Positions 11,488 through 22,990 of a stretch of 64,000 nucleotides of DNA are shown here, piece after piece (the first letter of the stretch is position 1; each line of letters starts with the position of its first letter). This DNA comes from Quercus robur. Its lineage: Eukaryota; Streptophyta; Magnoliopsida; Fagales; Fagaceae. Location: NCBI RefSeq assembly GCF_932294415.1, contig NC_065544.1, forward strand, positions 28,349,210 to 28,413,209, in the 5' to 3' direction. The notes beneath the pieces are model-generated. The model saw only the letters and a program-made list of their open reading frames with translations, ran no database searches and was not told the DNA's origin. The translations under genes were made by a program, and so were the position numbers.

Positions 11488-12515
11488 TACAAAATTAATT
11501 GTAACCTAAGAGTATAAACTGCTCTAATAAAGTGACACGTGTAAAAAATAGCACGTGCACTGCAGATGATTAATGAACTAAACTTAATCCAATAAACCCT
11601 AGTGAACCAAATCACCTATTAAAAAAAAAAAAAAAAAACCTATAGCGTATATCTCTCTCATTGAGATCTCAGTAACCCAACCCCACCAATCACCCAAGCT
11701 CTCTTCTCCCAACACCGGTCACCCCAAAACTCTCCTCTGTTTCCACCACTGGTCACCCTCAAAGGCTCAAACCCTCCTCTATCTCCACCGCCTGCCCACC
11801 CTCAAACCCTCCTTTGTCTACACTTAAGGCTGATTTTATTTGAGCTATTGTGAGAGATAAAGTTTGTGGTTTAAGATACTACCACTTGTTCTGCAGTTGT
11901 TGTGTACCATATCACTAAAATTTGTTCTCCAAGCTTCGGGCCTAACGATGTCCAACTAGCTAGTTTACATTTGACAAAGATAGAAATTTATTTTACGAAA
12001 GCCAAACCAATGGTACAAGAAAAAACATTAAGACCTGGGTAAAACATCCAGGTAATTAGGACCTCAAAGGCTAAAGCCGCCCATGAGGCTCGCGCTTGTA
12101 CATGACAAAACAAACTAGAAGGAACAAAAGGACAAAACCAAAGTCTAATCAGGAGTTTGTTTGAGACAGAGGAGGGTTTGAGGGTGACCAATGGTGGAGA
12201 CAAAGGAGAGTTTGGGGGTGACCGATGGAGGGAAAAGAGGCCTTGGGTGACCGGTAGGGCTAGATTACAGACTTACAGTCTTACAGAAATGTCAATGAGA
12301 GAGAAAGAGAGAGAGAGCGAATATGTATACGTATAAGTTCTTTTTTTTGTTTTTTGTTTTTTATATTTTTAATAGGGGGTGTGGTTCACTAGAGTTTGTT
12401 GGTTTAAGTTAAGTTAAGGAATCATGTGTAGTGTATATAGTATTATTTTTTACACATATCAGTTTATTAAAGTAGTTTGTAGTCTTATATTATAATTAAT
12501 TTTATAGTTAAAAAA
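11488..12515. mobile_element. Long-inverted-repeat element, Mutator-like or foldback
   Basis: The left arm (about 11490-11825) is the imperfect reverse complement of the right arm (about 12165-12512), over roughly 330 bases. Matching blocks include AAAATTAATT, GTGTAAAAAATA, CTAGTGAACCA, ACCGGTCACCC and CACCCTCAAA. The spacer (about 11826-12164) has no convincing ORF. I could not define a target duplication, so the class (Mutator-like MITE or foldback) is an inference from arm length. Confidence 0.65.
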
Positions 12516-12602
12516 ATTAAAAAGAAAAAGAAAAAGAAAAAGAAAAGAAGAGGTGATTATACTCGTCAAATTAAAAAAAGTCAATTAAGTGCTGTAAGAT
12601 TT

Positions 12603-13240
12603 CTGTTAGAAATTGGGCTGGTTTTGGTCCAACCCATAAACCATGGCCCATGGATCGTCCACATAGGTTATCTGATAAGTGAGTTTAAATTTGAACTTAA
12701 CAGATATTGATATGAGTTATCAATATCAGTAGTGAAGTCATTTAAATTTAAAAGATGAAATCTTTTAGGGATCACAGATATCTGATAGTAAGTGAATCTC
12801 TACTAGTATTTAAATACTCCTACATCAGTCAGATAGTGGTTAGACACAGTGAGAAAAACATACGTATAGTTTTGAGTGCTCTCTCAAAATAAGCCGTCTC
12901 TTTGGGACATCATCTACTGTTCCCTAGAATTTGGAGCATGGAAATTAGAAGAGACTCTAGTAGCCTTTCCTGCGACTTGGAGGTGTTCCATAAAGGAAAT
13001 CGTGAGGAGTTCGTAAAGCAAGCAAAGTTAAAGATCCGACAATTTGGTGATCTGCTCCACCAAAGGTATGTATTTACATGACATCTAGTAAAGTATATAT
13101 TTATTCAACAATTTCATTTCTTTATACCTCCATAATCATGTCTGCACCGAAAGAAGATTGTGACAAAAGCGTTAAATGCTAGAGACAAGTCTGCACCGAA
13201 AGAAGACATCACTGGACTCCAGCTTTTGAGACAAAGGGCC
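12603..13240 (+). mobile_element. Possible solo LTR
   Basis: The segment begins TGTTAGAAATTGGGC and holds a promoter-like TATTTAAATACTCC (about 12809) with leader-like DNA after it. The word GTCTGCACCGAAAGAAGA occurs twice (about 13140 and 13189). Plant copia LTRs often look like this, but neither a matching CA end nor a target duplication could be fixed. Confidence 0.3.
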
Positions 13241-13479
13241 AAGTTCTTTTTGACATTATTGCCTTCCTTTCTTTTTTCCTGTCAAATTTAAATATTGTGT
13301 GCCAAATGTTGTGAGTTTGATTTAAGTTTATAGAGAGCGGTGGGTTTCGATCAAGGATCGTTTAAAGCTTTTGATTTATTCTGGGTTCTGATCTGTATGA
13401 TTTATTTTGGGTTTCAATAAAATATTTTATTTGTGTTGCCAAATGTTTTGTTTTGTTTTTTTTCATATTCTCAACAAAT

Positions 13480-13519
<40 letters not shown>

Positions 13520-15498
13520 TAGGAAATGATTTTTTTTTCTAAATTAGTTTGGAGAAAAATCATTCAAATTCTTTTTATTTTTTTATTGGATGTGAATTTC
13601 AAAAATGTAATCATTTAGATGGCATGTTTTTATTATATCCTCCATATTTGCAAAATTTCAAGAAAATAAAAAATCAATAACTATATTATCAATCAAATGT
13701 TTAAATTTCAATATTTTGTAGTTTAAAATTATGTAAAAAAAATAAGTTTATTAATCGAATAATAAATAATATCAAATTTAAACGAAATTTAACATACGTG
13801 TTAAAACATAAATAATATGTAATCTAACAGTTAAATTTTAAAAATTCATATCAAACAAAAAGATATAAGAGGATTTTTAAATATTTATTTTCAAACTAGT
13901 TTGAAAAGAAACCTTATCCATATTTTCCCTGTCAAATTTGGTGTAAGTTTCATTTTACATTTGCGGCTGGTAGGTATTGATCATGTATGATTTGGTACTC
14001 AATTTCTAATTGAGTCCTCGTTGATAAAGCTTGATTTATTGTTTTTATGTTTAGATTCAATTTTAATCTAAAATATTTTTAGTATTAAAAGTATTTTTAA
14101 TAGTTAATGATAATTTATCAGTTTTAACTTTCACCTATCCACTATTTTATATTTATTTTAATGTGTTAAAATGTAATTATATATATATATTAATGAAAAT
14201 ATGTAGACATTTTTATTTAAATGTGAATGCGAAATTATTATGAATATGTGCAAAATAGTAAAGGTGAGAAAATGTGAAAGAGTAAGAGCCCGTTTATTAG
14301 AAAAGTTTGAGTAATAATATTTGTAGTTTTTTTAAATATGTATAAGTGAAAAAATATTGAAAATATGTGTAATGTTATTTAAAAATTGAAAATGAGTTGT
14401 TTAACAACTCTACCAAACAATACCTTAATTTTATTTTTTTTTATTTTTAAGAAAACTGGCAATTTAACCCAACTTGTGGGCCCTTTTCAACTACACATTT
14501 GTTTTAAATGGGCATTTAGTGTGGTTTTAGTGTGGTTTGGCATCCCGATAAAGAGACAAGTGGGGATTGGGAAAAGAATAGTGACATGACATGAGACGGG
14601 AACTTTCCTCTTCTACCCCACTAGTCTAGTCTGAGCTCTGAATCAATTTCTAGCGTCCCTGTATAAAAGTTTTGATAAGAATAGATTTCTAGCGCGTCCC
14701 TGTGTAAAAGAAAATAAGAACAGAAAAGTGAAAAGGGTTTGGTAGATGTAATAGAAAATACAATTTATTTCCTTTGTTTGTTTGGTTGAATTGAAAAGAA
14801 AAATAAGAGTAAAAAATTTGTAATTTATACAGGTAGAAGAATCCAATTCAATTCTTCTTTTTTTTCTTTTTTATGTCCAATTTCAAATATTTTTATGAAC
14901 AAAGTTTGGCTATAAATTACAACTAATAATAGAAAATTAATAGATGATACGTATTCTTGTCATGTACATTGTACATGATTTATTAAATTACTCTTTTTTT
15001 TTTATAAGAATTAAATTACATTTAAGTGATAGTATACAATTGATTAGGATTTCAATTAGGACAAGATTAAAAGAAAAACTAATTTGAAAAATAGAAGTCA
15101 ATATTAATAACAAAAAAAATAAAGATAAACTAATGTAATTGTTATACAAAATCTAAAATAAATGTAAAATGTAAATTTTTTTTTTTTTTTCATTTTAAAA
15201 GTGTTAAAGAGTATAGTAATATATACCTACAATATAGTAGATAGGTTCAATTTCTTTATTTACTTTAAAAATATATAGGATTCAACATTTTTTTTTCTAC
15301 ACTTGCAAGTAATTAAAATCTAGGTTTATAGCAAAAACCTTGAGTTTGGGACTATAGAAAAAACCAAGAGATTTAAGAGAAAAAAGAAAGCAATGCTTAA
15401 GAGCTTTTTGCTCATTTTTGTACTATCAATTTCTTTTTCTTTTTTTCTCTCTTTTTCTTATTTCTTGTTATACTCTTAATTTCGATTGTTCTAAGCAT
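13241..15498. other. AT-rich spacer
   Basis: Contains a (CA)n(TA)n microsatellite at about 13481-13520 and many A/T runs. A fragment at about 14289-14440 starting GCCCGTTTATTAG and ending CCAAACAATACC could be a decayed MITE. No coding signal. Confidence 0.45.
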
Positions 15499-15634
15499 GG
15501 TTTTAAAAACTGGATTGATCGGTTCAATAGGAAATTGAACCTTTAACCGGTCCATTAAAAATTACTATTTCAACCACATAAGCCAGAAACTCGACTTTGT
15601 TTTCAATTCTTTAACCGTTCTATTTTTTAAAACC
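15499..15634. mobile_element. Small MITE with GGTTTTAAAAA inverted ends
   Basis: The left end GGTTTTAAAAACTGG and the right end (reverse complement GGTTTTAAAAAATAG) form inverted terminal repeats around a 136-bp element. CCGGT-type words inside (GATCGGTTC, AACCGGTCC) are typical of a common plant MITE group. Target duplication not clear. Confidence 0.5.
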
Positions 15635-16300
15635 AAGGTTTTCAAACAAAAATACAATTTTGTTCTTACATTTTGGGATTATGTCTCTACATTTTAGTAA
15701 CAATCAATTTAAACCATATTCTTATCAAAAAAAAAAAAAAAAAATTAAACCATATTATTTTAATGGGCAGTTAATTTAGTCTACTTAGCAAATAGTGTGT
15801 ACAATTTCACTCTCCCTTGGGTGTATTTGTTTCTATAAAAAATTGACACATTTAAAGCTTTTGCCACTACTAAAATTTTAAAAATAAATAAATAAATTTA
15901 TTGACATTACAAAAATAAAAGGCAATGTCAGATTTTTAAGGAATAAAAAAAACAGATCAGAAAAATAAAATAATTTTTTTTTTAACAAATTCATTTTAGT
16001 TTTTTAAAACTTGGAACACCCAAATATAAAGCTTGCTAACTTAGATTTGCGAAGAAGAAGAAGGGCCAGGCAAGGTGACGGATCAAGCAATGAAAAATTG
16101 TTCTAAGCGTTTGGTGATGCTGGAGTTCGATTTGAAAGAAAATCACCGTCATTCGTACTTCTGCAAACGGCCACCAATGTTATAGATCTAAAACTTAGAA
16201 AACCCATAATTTACAAACTTGGCTGTCTCCCCCTCTTTTCTCACCGAAAGCACTTGGCTCCTTCACTATCTTGTTAATTTTCATTGAATTGTGTGACATA
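15635..16300. other. AT-rich spacer, then a possible broken exon
   Basis: Mostly A/T-rich. Around 16090-16180 a short open piece (MKNCSKRLVMLEFDLKENH) runs into a stop and may belong with the fragment starting at 16301, but no join is evident. Confidence 0.3.
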
Positions 16301-16386
16301 ACGTTTGACATCGAGAAGGTTCCGCATGAGGATTTGCACCCGGATTTCGTGTATAAGGGGACTCGTGCTTATGTTTTGAGAAAGTA
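16301..16386 (+). pseudogene. Unrecognised coding-like fragment
   Basis: A reading frame, open at least from about 16280, ends at TAG 16384-16386 and encodes FDIEKVPHEDLHPDF followed by VYKGTRAYVLRK. Base composition and codon choice are clearly more gene-like than the A/T-rich flanks. I do not recognise the family. Only about 40 residues remain and there is no start or clear splice site. It lies 140 bases left of a Mutator-like MITE and could be the end of a decayed host gene. Confidence 0.3.
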
Positions 16387-16526
16387 GATGACGAGTAAAG
16401 AAGGGTCTTAAACTAGTTGTTTTGTTTGGTAAATGTTGTCAAATTCTCAAGCTCCGGATCTCAATCCTTAAATCCTATAGATCTTTATAGGCTTTGTGCT
16501 GAAATGGGATCGGTATAGAATTTGGA

Positions 16527-17252
16527 GGATTTTTTTATAAAATAACTATAAAAGCCAAACAATATTATTAGTTAGTTAAGATTTGAAACTATTTTAGTAT
16601 CTAACGACTCGAGGACTTGAGACTTGATTTTACTGTAGCAAATCGAGTCTTCAAACTCGATTTCTATTGGAACTCAACTCTCTAATACTCAATTTCCCTT
16701 TGGAAAACACACCCAGAGATCACAGCAACGCAGAAACCCAGAAATCGCATAATAGCGACCCAGAAATCGCAGCAACGCAACCCAGAAAACACCATCGCAG
16801 GAAGAAATCGTGAGCAGCGCAGAAACCCAGAAATTGCATCACAGCACCGCAGAAATCACAGCAACGCAGCCCAGAAAACACCAACACAGGAAGAAATCAT
16901 GATTTTTGGGTTTGGATTTTTGATTTGGGTTTAAGATTTTGAGAAATGGATTTAGATGGAGAAGGAAGAAGGGATTTAGATGAAATGGATTTTTGGGGGC
17001 TTGGAAGAAGGGAAGAAGATGGTGAACAAGACCTAAAATGGAGAAAGAAGGGAAGAAGATGGTGAACAGGACTTGAAATGGAGAAAAAAGAATGGAGGAA
17101 GAAGATGCACATAGAATTCGAGTCTCTTAAACTCGGTTTGCTACAGTAAAATCCAGTATTACAGACTCAAGTCGCTAGATACCAAATTTGTTTCGAACCT
17201 TGGCTAACTAATAATATAGTTTGGCTTTTATAGTTATTTTATAAAAAAATCC
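16527..17252. mobile_element. Mutator-like MITE with 9-bp target duplication
   Basis: The terminal inverted repeats are about 140 bp each. Left begins GGATTTTTTTATAAAATAAC (16527), and the right end is its reverse complement ending at 17252. The arms stay similar through AAAGCCAAAC, TATTAGTTAG, TTTTACTGTAGCAAA and a CTCGA-type core. Flanking 9-bp repeats GAATTTGGA (16518-16526) and AAATTTGGA (17253-17261) differ at one base; nine bases is the usual Mutator-superfamily size. The middle (about 16700-17100) is made of repeated CAGAAATCGCA/CCCAGAAA words and purine-rich repeats, with no transposase. The element is 726 bp and non-autonomous. Confidence 0.88.
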
Positions 17253-17539
17253 AAATTTGGATTTTAAGATCTTATAAGATTTCGATCTCATAGCAATATC
17301 AAAGATTTTGTGCTATAAAAGAAAATTCTTTTCTTTTTTATTTTCTTATTTCAGGGCCTCCAAATGAAGCCCAAAAGCGCCAAACTAATAATAATAATAA
17401 AATGTAGTAAATAGGTCATCCTAGCACCCCACCCCAAACTGAAATTTTTTTTTTTTAACCCTAAGTCTCACCTCACCCTAACCTAATCTAAAAAATCATA
17501 GAAGACAGAAGTGAAGAGAAGAGAAGAGACTAGAGAGTA

Positions 17540-17785
17540 GAGAGTAGAGGACAAGTGCCAAAAGGATAAAGAAGTTTATTCTATTAGTGATGAATTTGAG
17601 TTTGGTGATATTAATGAATGTAAAGTAAATGAAGCTCCAAATGCAACATTAAGAGATTTTGATGATTATCCAATGGATGGCGAGTGATGTGGTTGCTAAT
17701 AATGATGAGAATCTTGTTAGTAATGACCAACCCTACTTTGAGGAACTCAATCAAGATAACCAAAACTCTGGTTTTAATGATTGAG
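17540..17785 (+). pseudogene. Unrecognised coding remnant
   Basis: Two open pieces in different frames read like the end of one protein: DEFEFGDINECKVNEAP with DFDDYPMDGE, then DVVANNDENLVSNDQP ending SGFND and TGA (17782-17784). A frame change at about 17685 separates them. The acidic, Asn-rich C-terminal character resembles the ends of some plant transposase-derived proteins, but no motif is decisive. Downstream DNA is TG-rich and untranslated-region-like. Confidence 0.3.
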
Positions 17786-18341
17786 TGTGCTTGTGGTATT
17801 GTTTGAAACATTATTATTTGCTTTGCGTTGTTTATGTGGGATATTATGTATTGTTGTTATTCATTTTTGTGTTGTTATGAGACATTGTGTATTGTTATTT
17901 GTTTTGTATTGTTTATGTGAGATGTTATATATGTTTGTGGTATTAGAACTTAAAACTTGGTATTTGTACGTTGTACTTTGAACTTTGTTAGTGTATTTTT
18001 AGTTTGGTAATTTGACTTTTATTAGTAATTTCTGTCAAAATTACTTTTTGTTCAATATTGGTAGTTTAGTTGAGTCCTCCTCATATTCAAAGTGCTTGGG
18101 GTTTAGAGAAAAAAATGTTCGAGTTGCAGGGTTAATAGCAGCATAATGTAACTATAAAAAAAAATGGTTATTTAACATATATTATGAATTGTGGATTTTA
18201 ATTAGCTTAATTAGTAAAGTCTTTAATAGTTGAATAAGAGACTTGTGGTTCATTCTCCATCTACACCAAAAACCAATTGATATCTTGGTCTGATAACAAA
18301 AAGCGCAATCATTAGAAGCAAGCGCCATAGGTTGGAACTCT

Positions 18342-18381
<40 letters not shown>

Positions 18382-18933
18382 ATTTATATTATGAATTATA
18401 ATTTAAGGTACTTTTTAATTTTTTTTATTTATTGAAAAGTAAGATCTTACAATTCTCATGTCAATCCTACGATCTCGATGCTAACCACCTTGGTTAGGAT
18501 TGATATAATTAAGCATTACGCTTGATCAATTCAGTGCTTGCATTGAACCAAACATGACTTTTTTTTTTTACTATGTTTGTGATTTAAAATTTACTTTGAA
18601 TTTAATTGTGTCATTGCACATTACGGAAATACATATCATATTTTTATTTTTATGTTATAATCATGTTTGTAATTAAACTTTCTCTAATTTTCATTTCACT
18701 TGAAGATTTATTAAAATATTATGAAAATGCAAATAAGAAATCGATTCAAGAACTTTTTTGTTTTAACTTTTTCTCTCTTTCAATTGTTCCATATCAACTA
18801 ATATTATAATAATAATAGTAATAATAATAAGTTTTTTTTTTTTGAAGAAAAATAGTAATAATAATAATTAATGGTTGAAGTGGTGCTTTTTTCTTAAATA
18901 TGATGTCCTAATTCTACCTATTTGCTTGTCAAG
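17786..18933. other. TG-rich then AT-rich spacer
   Basis: 17790-18010 is TTGTG/TATTG-rich and may be the 3' flank of the preceding remnant. A (TA)n run lies at about 18343-18379. The rest shows nothing gene-like. Confidence 0.4.
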
Positions 18934-19895
18934 TGTTGGGTTAAGATAGTTTGACCCTAGTTAATTAATTCAACTATCCAAGTTGATTAATTAGGTTTAA
19001 TTGCATGCAAATCATGGAGGTACCAACAAATCACCAAAAATACTAAATGCAGCGAAAATTAAATTGACACAATGATTTGTTGACAAATGGGAAAAACCTC
19101 TCACAAGGCAAAAATTTCACCGGATGATTTTAAGGTTACCACTCTCAAGAATCTACTAATCAACAATCAAGCGATTACAAGTATAAAGAATCTTACCAAC
19201 TATCCTAGCCTATCCCAAAATACCAACTTACAGTTGAACTTTCGCTCCAATACTCAATTGGACTTGGTCTTGTAGTAACCTTCTTTCCTTTGATGCACAA
19301 ATCTCCAATCTGTGACTAACCTCTTTGCATGGATCCTAATATGTGACTAACTCCTACAACTTAAACAGATATTGTTGGCTACAAAGTTCTTCACTTCATA
19401 AAAAATGAAGATCTGGAAGCACTTGATTACAAAACTCTATAGCGTACAAATGCAGTAGCTTCTCACAGAGAAAATAAGTCTATTGATCTCTGTATCTGTG
19501 TATGGTGACTTTTAAAATAAGCCTTATATATGTCTAGGGTTATGAGAAAAGAAACCCTAAACAAATATACAAACCTAGGCCAAAATTCAGATTTGGAAAA
19601 TTGAAAATTGTAAATTTCGATAAATCTAGCTTCTGTCAAGCTATTTATCGAGCTACACATTAAGTCTCGATAGCAGGCATCTGTCAATCTATTTTTTGAG
19701 ACTTCATGAAAGGCTTTCTTCATTTGTTTCTTGGATCAATCTTCATGGCTTTCAATACGAACATTTGATATACTTTAAACAACATATTCTTGATGTATTA
19801 AACTCATCTTAGATCTATCCAATTATAAGTAGAGTACATTTTGTCAAAAGATTAGCCAATTACATAAAATATGACCCTACACTGAGGAACGCCGA
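18934..19895 (-). mobile_element. Possible reverse-strand solo LTR
   Basis: The boundary-like word TGTTGGGTTAAG opens this stretch at 18934. On the reverse strand it contains a TATA box (CATATATAAGGC, near 19525-19535) in leader-like sequence. The DNA is less A/T-rich than its neighbours and has no lasting ORF. No partner repeat, primer-binding site or clear target duplication was found. Confidence 0.3.
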
Positions 19896-20742
19896 AACTT
19901 TCATGATTTTCATTTATAAATGATTTCCACTCGATATATGTATGTTTTTTTTTTTTTGATAGGTTGGTATATGTATGTTAGTTATGAATTGTTGTAGATT
20001 CTCAACCAAATAAAAAAGACATTAAAAAAAAATTGTTGTAAATCTATTTAAAATTGATACCATTTTAGATAATAATTATTGTTATTTCCTCACTTAAAAA
20101 TAAAAAATAATAATTGTCCTTAGAAATTTTGAACATTGTATTTTGATTAAATCTACATTATTACTTATTTATAGAGAAAAAGAAGAGAGAAGAACACTTT
20201 TTTCCTTTTATGATTAGGATAGTTTATAATTCTCCTTTTATCTTTGAAGCCAGCTAATTTTCTTATTTATATTTGGGAAACAAGCAAATACTCTAAGTTT
20301 GTTTCTTTATCAGTTAAATAAAATGAATTTTTTTGGAAGAAATTATTAGTTGTATACCACAAAAAGAGAACAAGTTGAGGATTGTATAGGGTTTTTTTTT
20401 TTTTTTTTTTTTTAAAACACAAGATAGAAATTTTACTTTAGCATAATCTAAGTGTACATATGTGTAAAACTCCCTCCTAGAGATTTGAACCCCGTCTCTT
20501 ACCCTCCACAATAGTTCCAATAACTAGCCTTACCCTATTAGACCTTGATTCCAAATTTGAATTTTAACTTTTCTTTGAAAGGAAATAAATTAAGAGGGTG
20601 AAATAAATTCAGATTGCATTTTTTAAATGAGTTGGGTCATTAATAAATTTACACAAAGTTAAAATTAAACTAGAATGAAATTTGGCAAGTGATAATAGTG
20701 TCATAAATATTGAGAATTGATCAAGTTCTCAAAGTGGAAACA
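19896..20742. other. AT-rich spacer
   Basis: T-runs at about 19947 and 20392, otherwise A/T-rich sequence with no coding signal seen. Confidence 0.45.
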
Positions 20743-21000
20743 AATTTTTTTTTTTTTTTTTTTTTTTGATGAGAAATACGTGAGCTCTATTAATATGAAA
20801 AAACATACAAAGCATCCTGAATCACTAAAGACTTTTATCTCTATTAATATGAGAAAACATACAAAGCATCCTGAATCACTAAAGACTTAATAAAAGATGG
20901 AGTTTCTTCTATCCAAATTACAAAGTTATCAATTCCTTTGGCGTAGTGTGCCAAGGTATGAGCTGAAATTTGGTTGCCAATATTATAGAAAATAACTCCC
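20743..21000 (-). mobile_element. LINE 3' end (RNase H tail), reverse strand
   Basis: A T-run at about 20743-20767 is a poly(A) tail read from the other strand. Next to it, the reverse strand encodes NQISAHTLAHYAKGIDNF, VIWIEETPSFIKSLV and a stop. This matches the C-terminal HxLA segment of the RNase H domain of plant L1-type LINEs (N-x-x-A-H-x-L-A ... W-x-E-x-x-P). Upstream of this the element is cut off at a (TA)n run (about 21008-21039). The last part is tandemly duplicated: the word CTCTATTAATATGA with the following 40 bases occurs at about 20784 and again at about 20840. Confidence 0.65.
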
Positions 21001-21005
21001 CACAA

Positions 21006-21043
<38 letters not shown>

Positions 21044-22366
21044 GTAAGTAAAAACCCAATCAGAGGCCGATGATCTCATAAACCTTGCAGGCTGGTTCGG
21101 TTTCCTCAACCACTAATCTTGTTCTTAACGGGTTGGATTTGGGTTCCTGGTGACCTTGAATTCAACCCCACCCAATCCGGCCCATGCTCAGTCACTGGAC
21201 TAAATTCGGAATAGCCTTGTCTTGCTGGATGTTGGGCTACGTTCGATCCTGTGACTGGTCTTGATGCATTGTTTTGCTTAATAGTACAATTATTAGTAGA
21301 AGCCGTCTGCATAACATTACATTGCGGATTTGTGGAGTTGGAAATTTTCGGGGAATAGCTGTTGGCTAATTAATCAAAAGACAGGAAGGGAATATATATT
21401 AAAATTCAGCAAAAATCACAACAAAAGCATTAACGTTAATAGCTCAGTAAGCAAATGGGTGGCAACTTACATGATGAAGGCTGCTGACGTAACGTTTCTC
21501 CCCTAAACCATCCCACGGCTGCTATCAAAGCAATTGAAATTCTTTGCCATAACTCATATGCCGACATCTCTCAAACAAACTCAATCGAGAATTCAAGATA
21601 CAATTGGGGAATTCTAACCACTCCTTTTATAAGCACAGTTGGACAGTTATTTCAATTAATTAGCATTTACATCAATAACAAAATGACCATGAAGTCCTCC
21701 GGGCAAAGCTGGACACTTGACCCCGTCACGATGGTGACGTACACGAAGGATGACATCAATGCGCCTACTTTTTAAATCCCTTAAATTTCGGTGGAAAACT
21801 CCCATCTCTTTAATTGATAATGCTCTAGCTTTTTACTCCCGTAATGATAAAAGTATAAAATAATGGTAAAGAATAAAGAAAATAAAAGTTCAGTAAACAT
21901 TAGGTATTAACAGACACGGGGAAAAACATTTTGTTCGGGACCCATTTTTCTAAGGGCCTTAAGAGGCCCAGGTCCAAAGGCCCAGATTTGAATACTAATA
22001 AAACATGTACAGTATGGCCCAAAACACAGCACTCAGCCCAACAAGGCAAATCAGGCCGGCAAAGCGGGGAGTGAAGTGCAAAGGACCAACTACTCCAAGT
22101 CTGCCACAGAGACAAAAAAAATATTACAATGATAATAAACCCACCGTACAAATTCATGTCCACTTGGAGCATCTTTCACGTTTAAGCCTTCACACTTGCT
22201 TAAACTTTTAACTTTTAGATTTTGATTTTTTCAGCTTTTTAAGCTTTTTTTTTCCCTTTTTCAAATTTTTTTTCAAAGTACTAATATACTTTAGCACACT
22301 TTCAACAAAAAACTAGATAAGTTATTCCTAAACAGACACTTAACAGATGTGCATCTAAAATTAGAG
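21001..22366. other. Spacer between LINE tail and MITE
   Basis: A moderately GC-rich stretch at 21110-21320 and another at 21930-22110 rich in GGCCCA words suggest older element or gene debris. I found no ORF with a recognisable domain on either strand and no paired repeats. Confidence 0.4.
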
Positions 22367-22369
22367 TAA

Positions 22370-22710
22370 TGCTCTGTTTGGATTGAGGGGGAATAAAGGG
22401 AAATGAGGAAGAATGATTTAATTTATCCTATTTGGATGTTTTTAGGGGAGGAGAGAGGGATTTGGAGGAATTTTAACTTCTAACCCCTTATTTTTAATTC
22501 CCCAAATTAGAGAGATTTGGTGAAGGAGTAGAGAGTGATTGTAGAGTTAATTAAACATTTTGAATTACCTATTGTACCCTTCACAATTTATAGCAATTAC
22601 AAAATGAAGGCTAATTATTCCCTTCCATCTTAATTTTAAAAACATCCAAACAAGATAGAAGATAACCATTCTCTCTACTCTCCTCTCCCTCCAAACTTCC
22701 AAACATAGCA
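22370..22710. mobile_element. PIF/Harbinger-type MITE
   Basis: Inverted termini TGCTCTGTTTGGA (22370) and its near-perfect partner TCCAAACATAGCA (ending 22710) enclose 341 bp. The 3-bp target duplication TAA lies at 22367-22369 and 22711-22713, the size and composition expected for PIF/Harbinger insertion. The interior is purine-rich near the left end and pyrimidine-rich near the right end, and has no ORF. Confidence 0.8.
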
Positions 22711-22757
22711 TAAGTTGGCTGACCCAGCTCAGGGCTCTACCTTGCTATGCTTTCTTT

Positions 22758-22990
22758 CTACACCGAAAATGAAGCCAACAAATTACCTGACATCCATTCA
22801 GTAACTTCTTTAGCCCCATGATACCAAGACAAAGCCATGAATTCGGTTACATGTACTAAGAACAGCACTTGTTCGATATGTTTAATAGCACAGAGCTCAC
22901 TAATTGCTTGAGGCCACTGTGCTTCTGGGATGGCTAGATTTTCACGCATCTCAACCGGTGCAGTGTGAACATTAACCTATGACCATAATG
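22758..22990 (-). pseudogene. Unrecognised host-like coding fragment
   Basis: The reverse strand is open over about 75 residues, with a stop just upstream near 22980. It includes [58 protein letters not shown] and [13 protein letters not shown]. The composition (Trp, Cys, His, Met spread through amphipathic helices) is unlike transposon proteins and suggests an exon of a host gene, but I do not recognise the family. No adjoining exon was identified. Confidence 0.35.

Noticed and set aside
17781..17981. 66-codon hydrophobic open frame
   Set aside because: TG-rich repetitive sequence read by chance (VLLF/VLYC repeats); no start context or conserved pattern.
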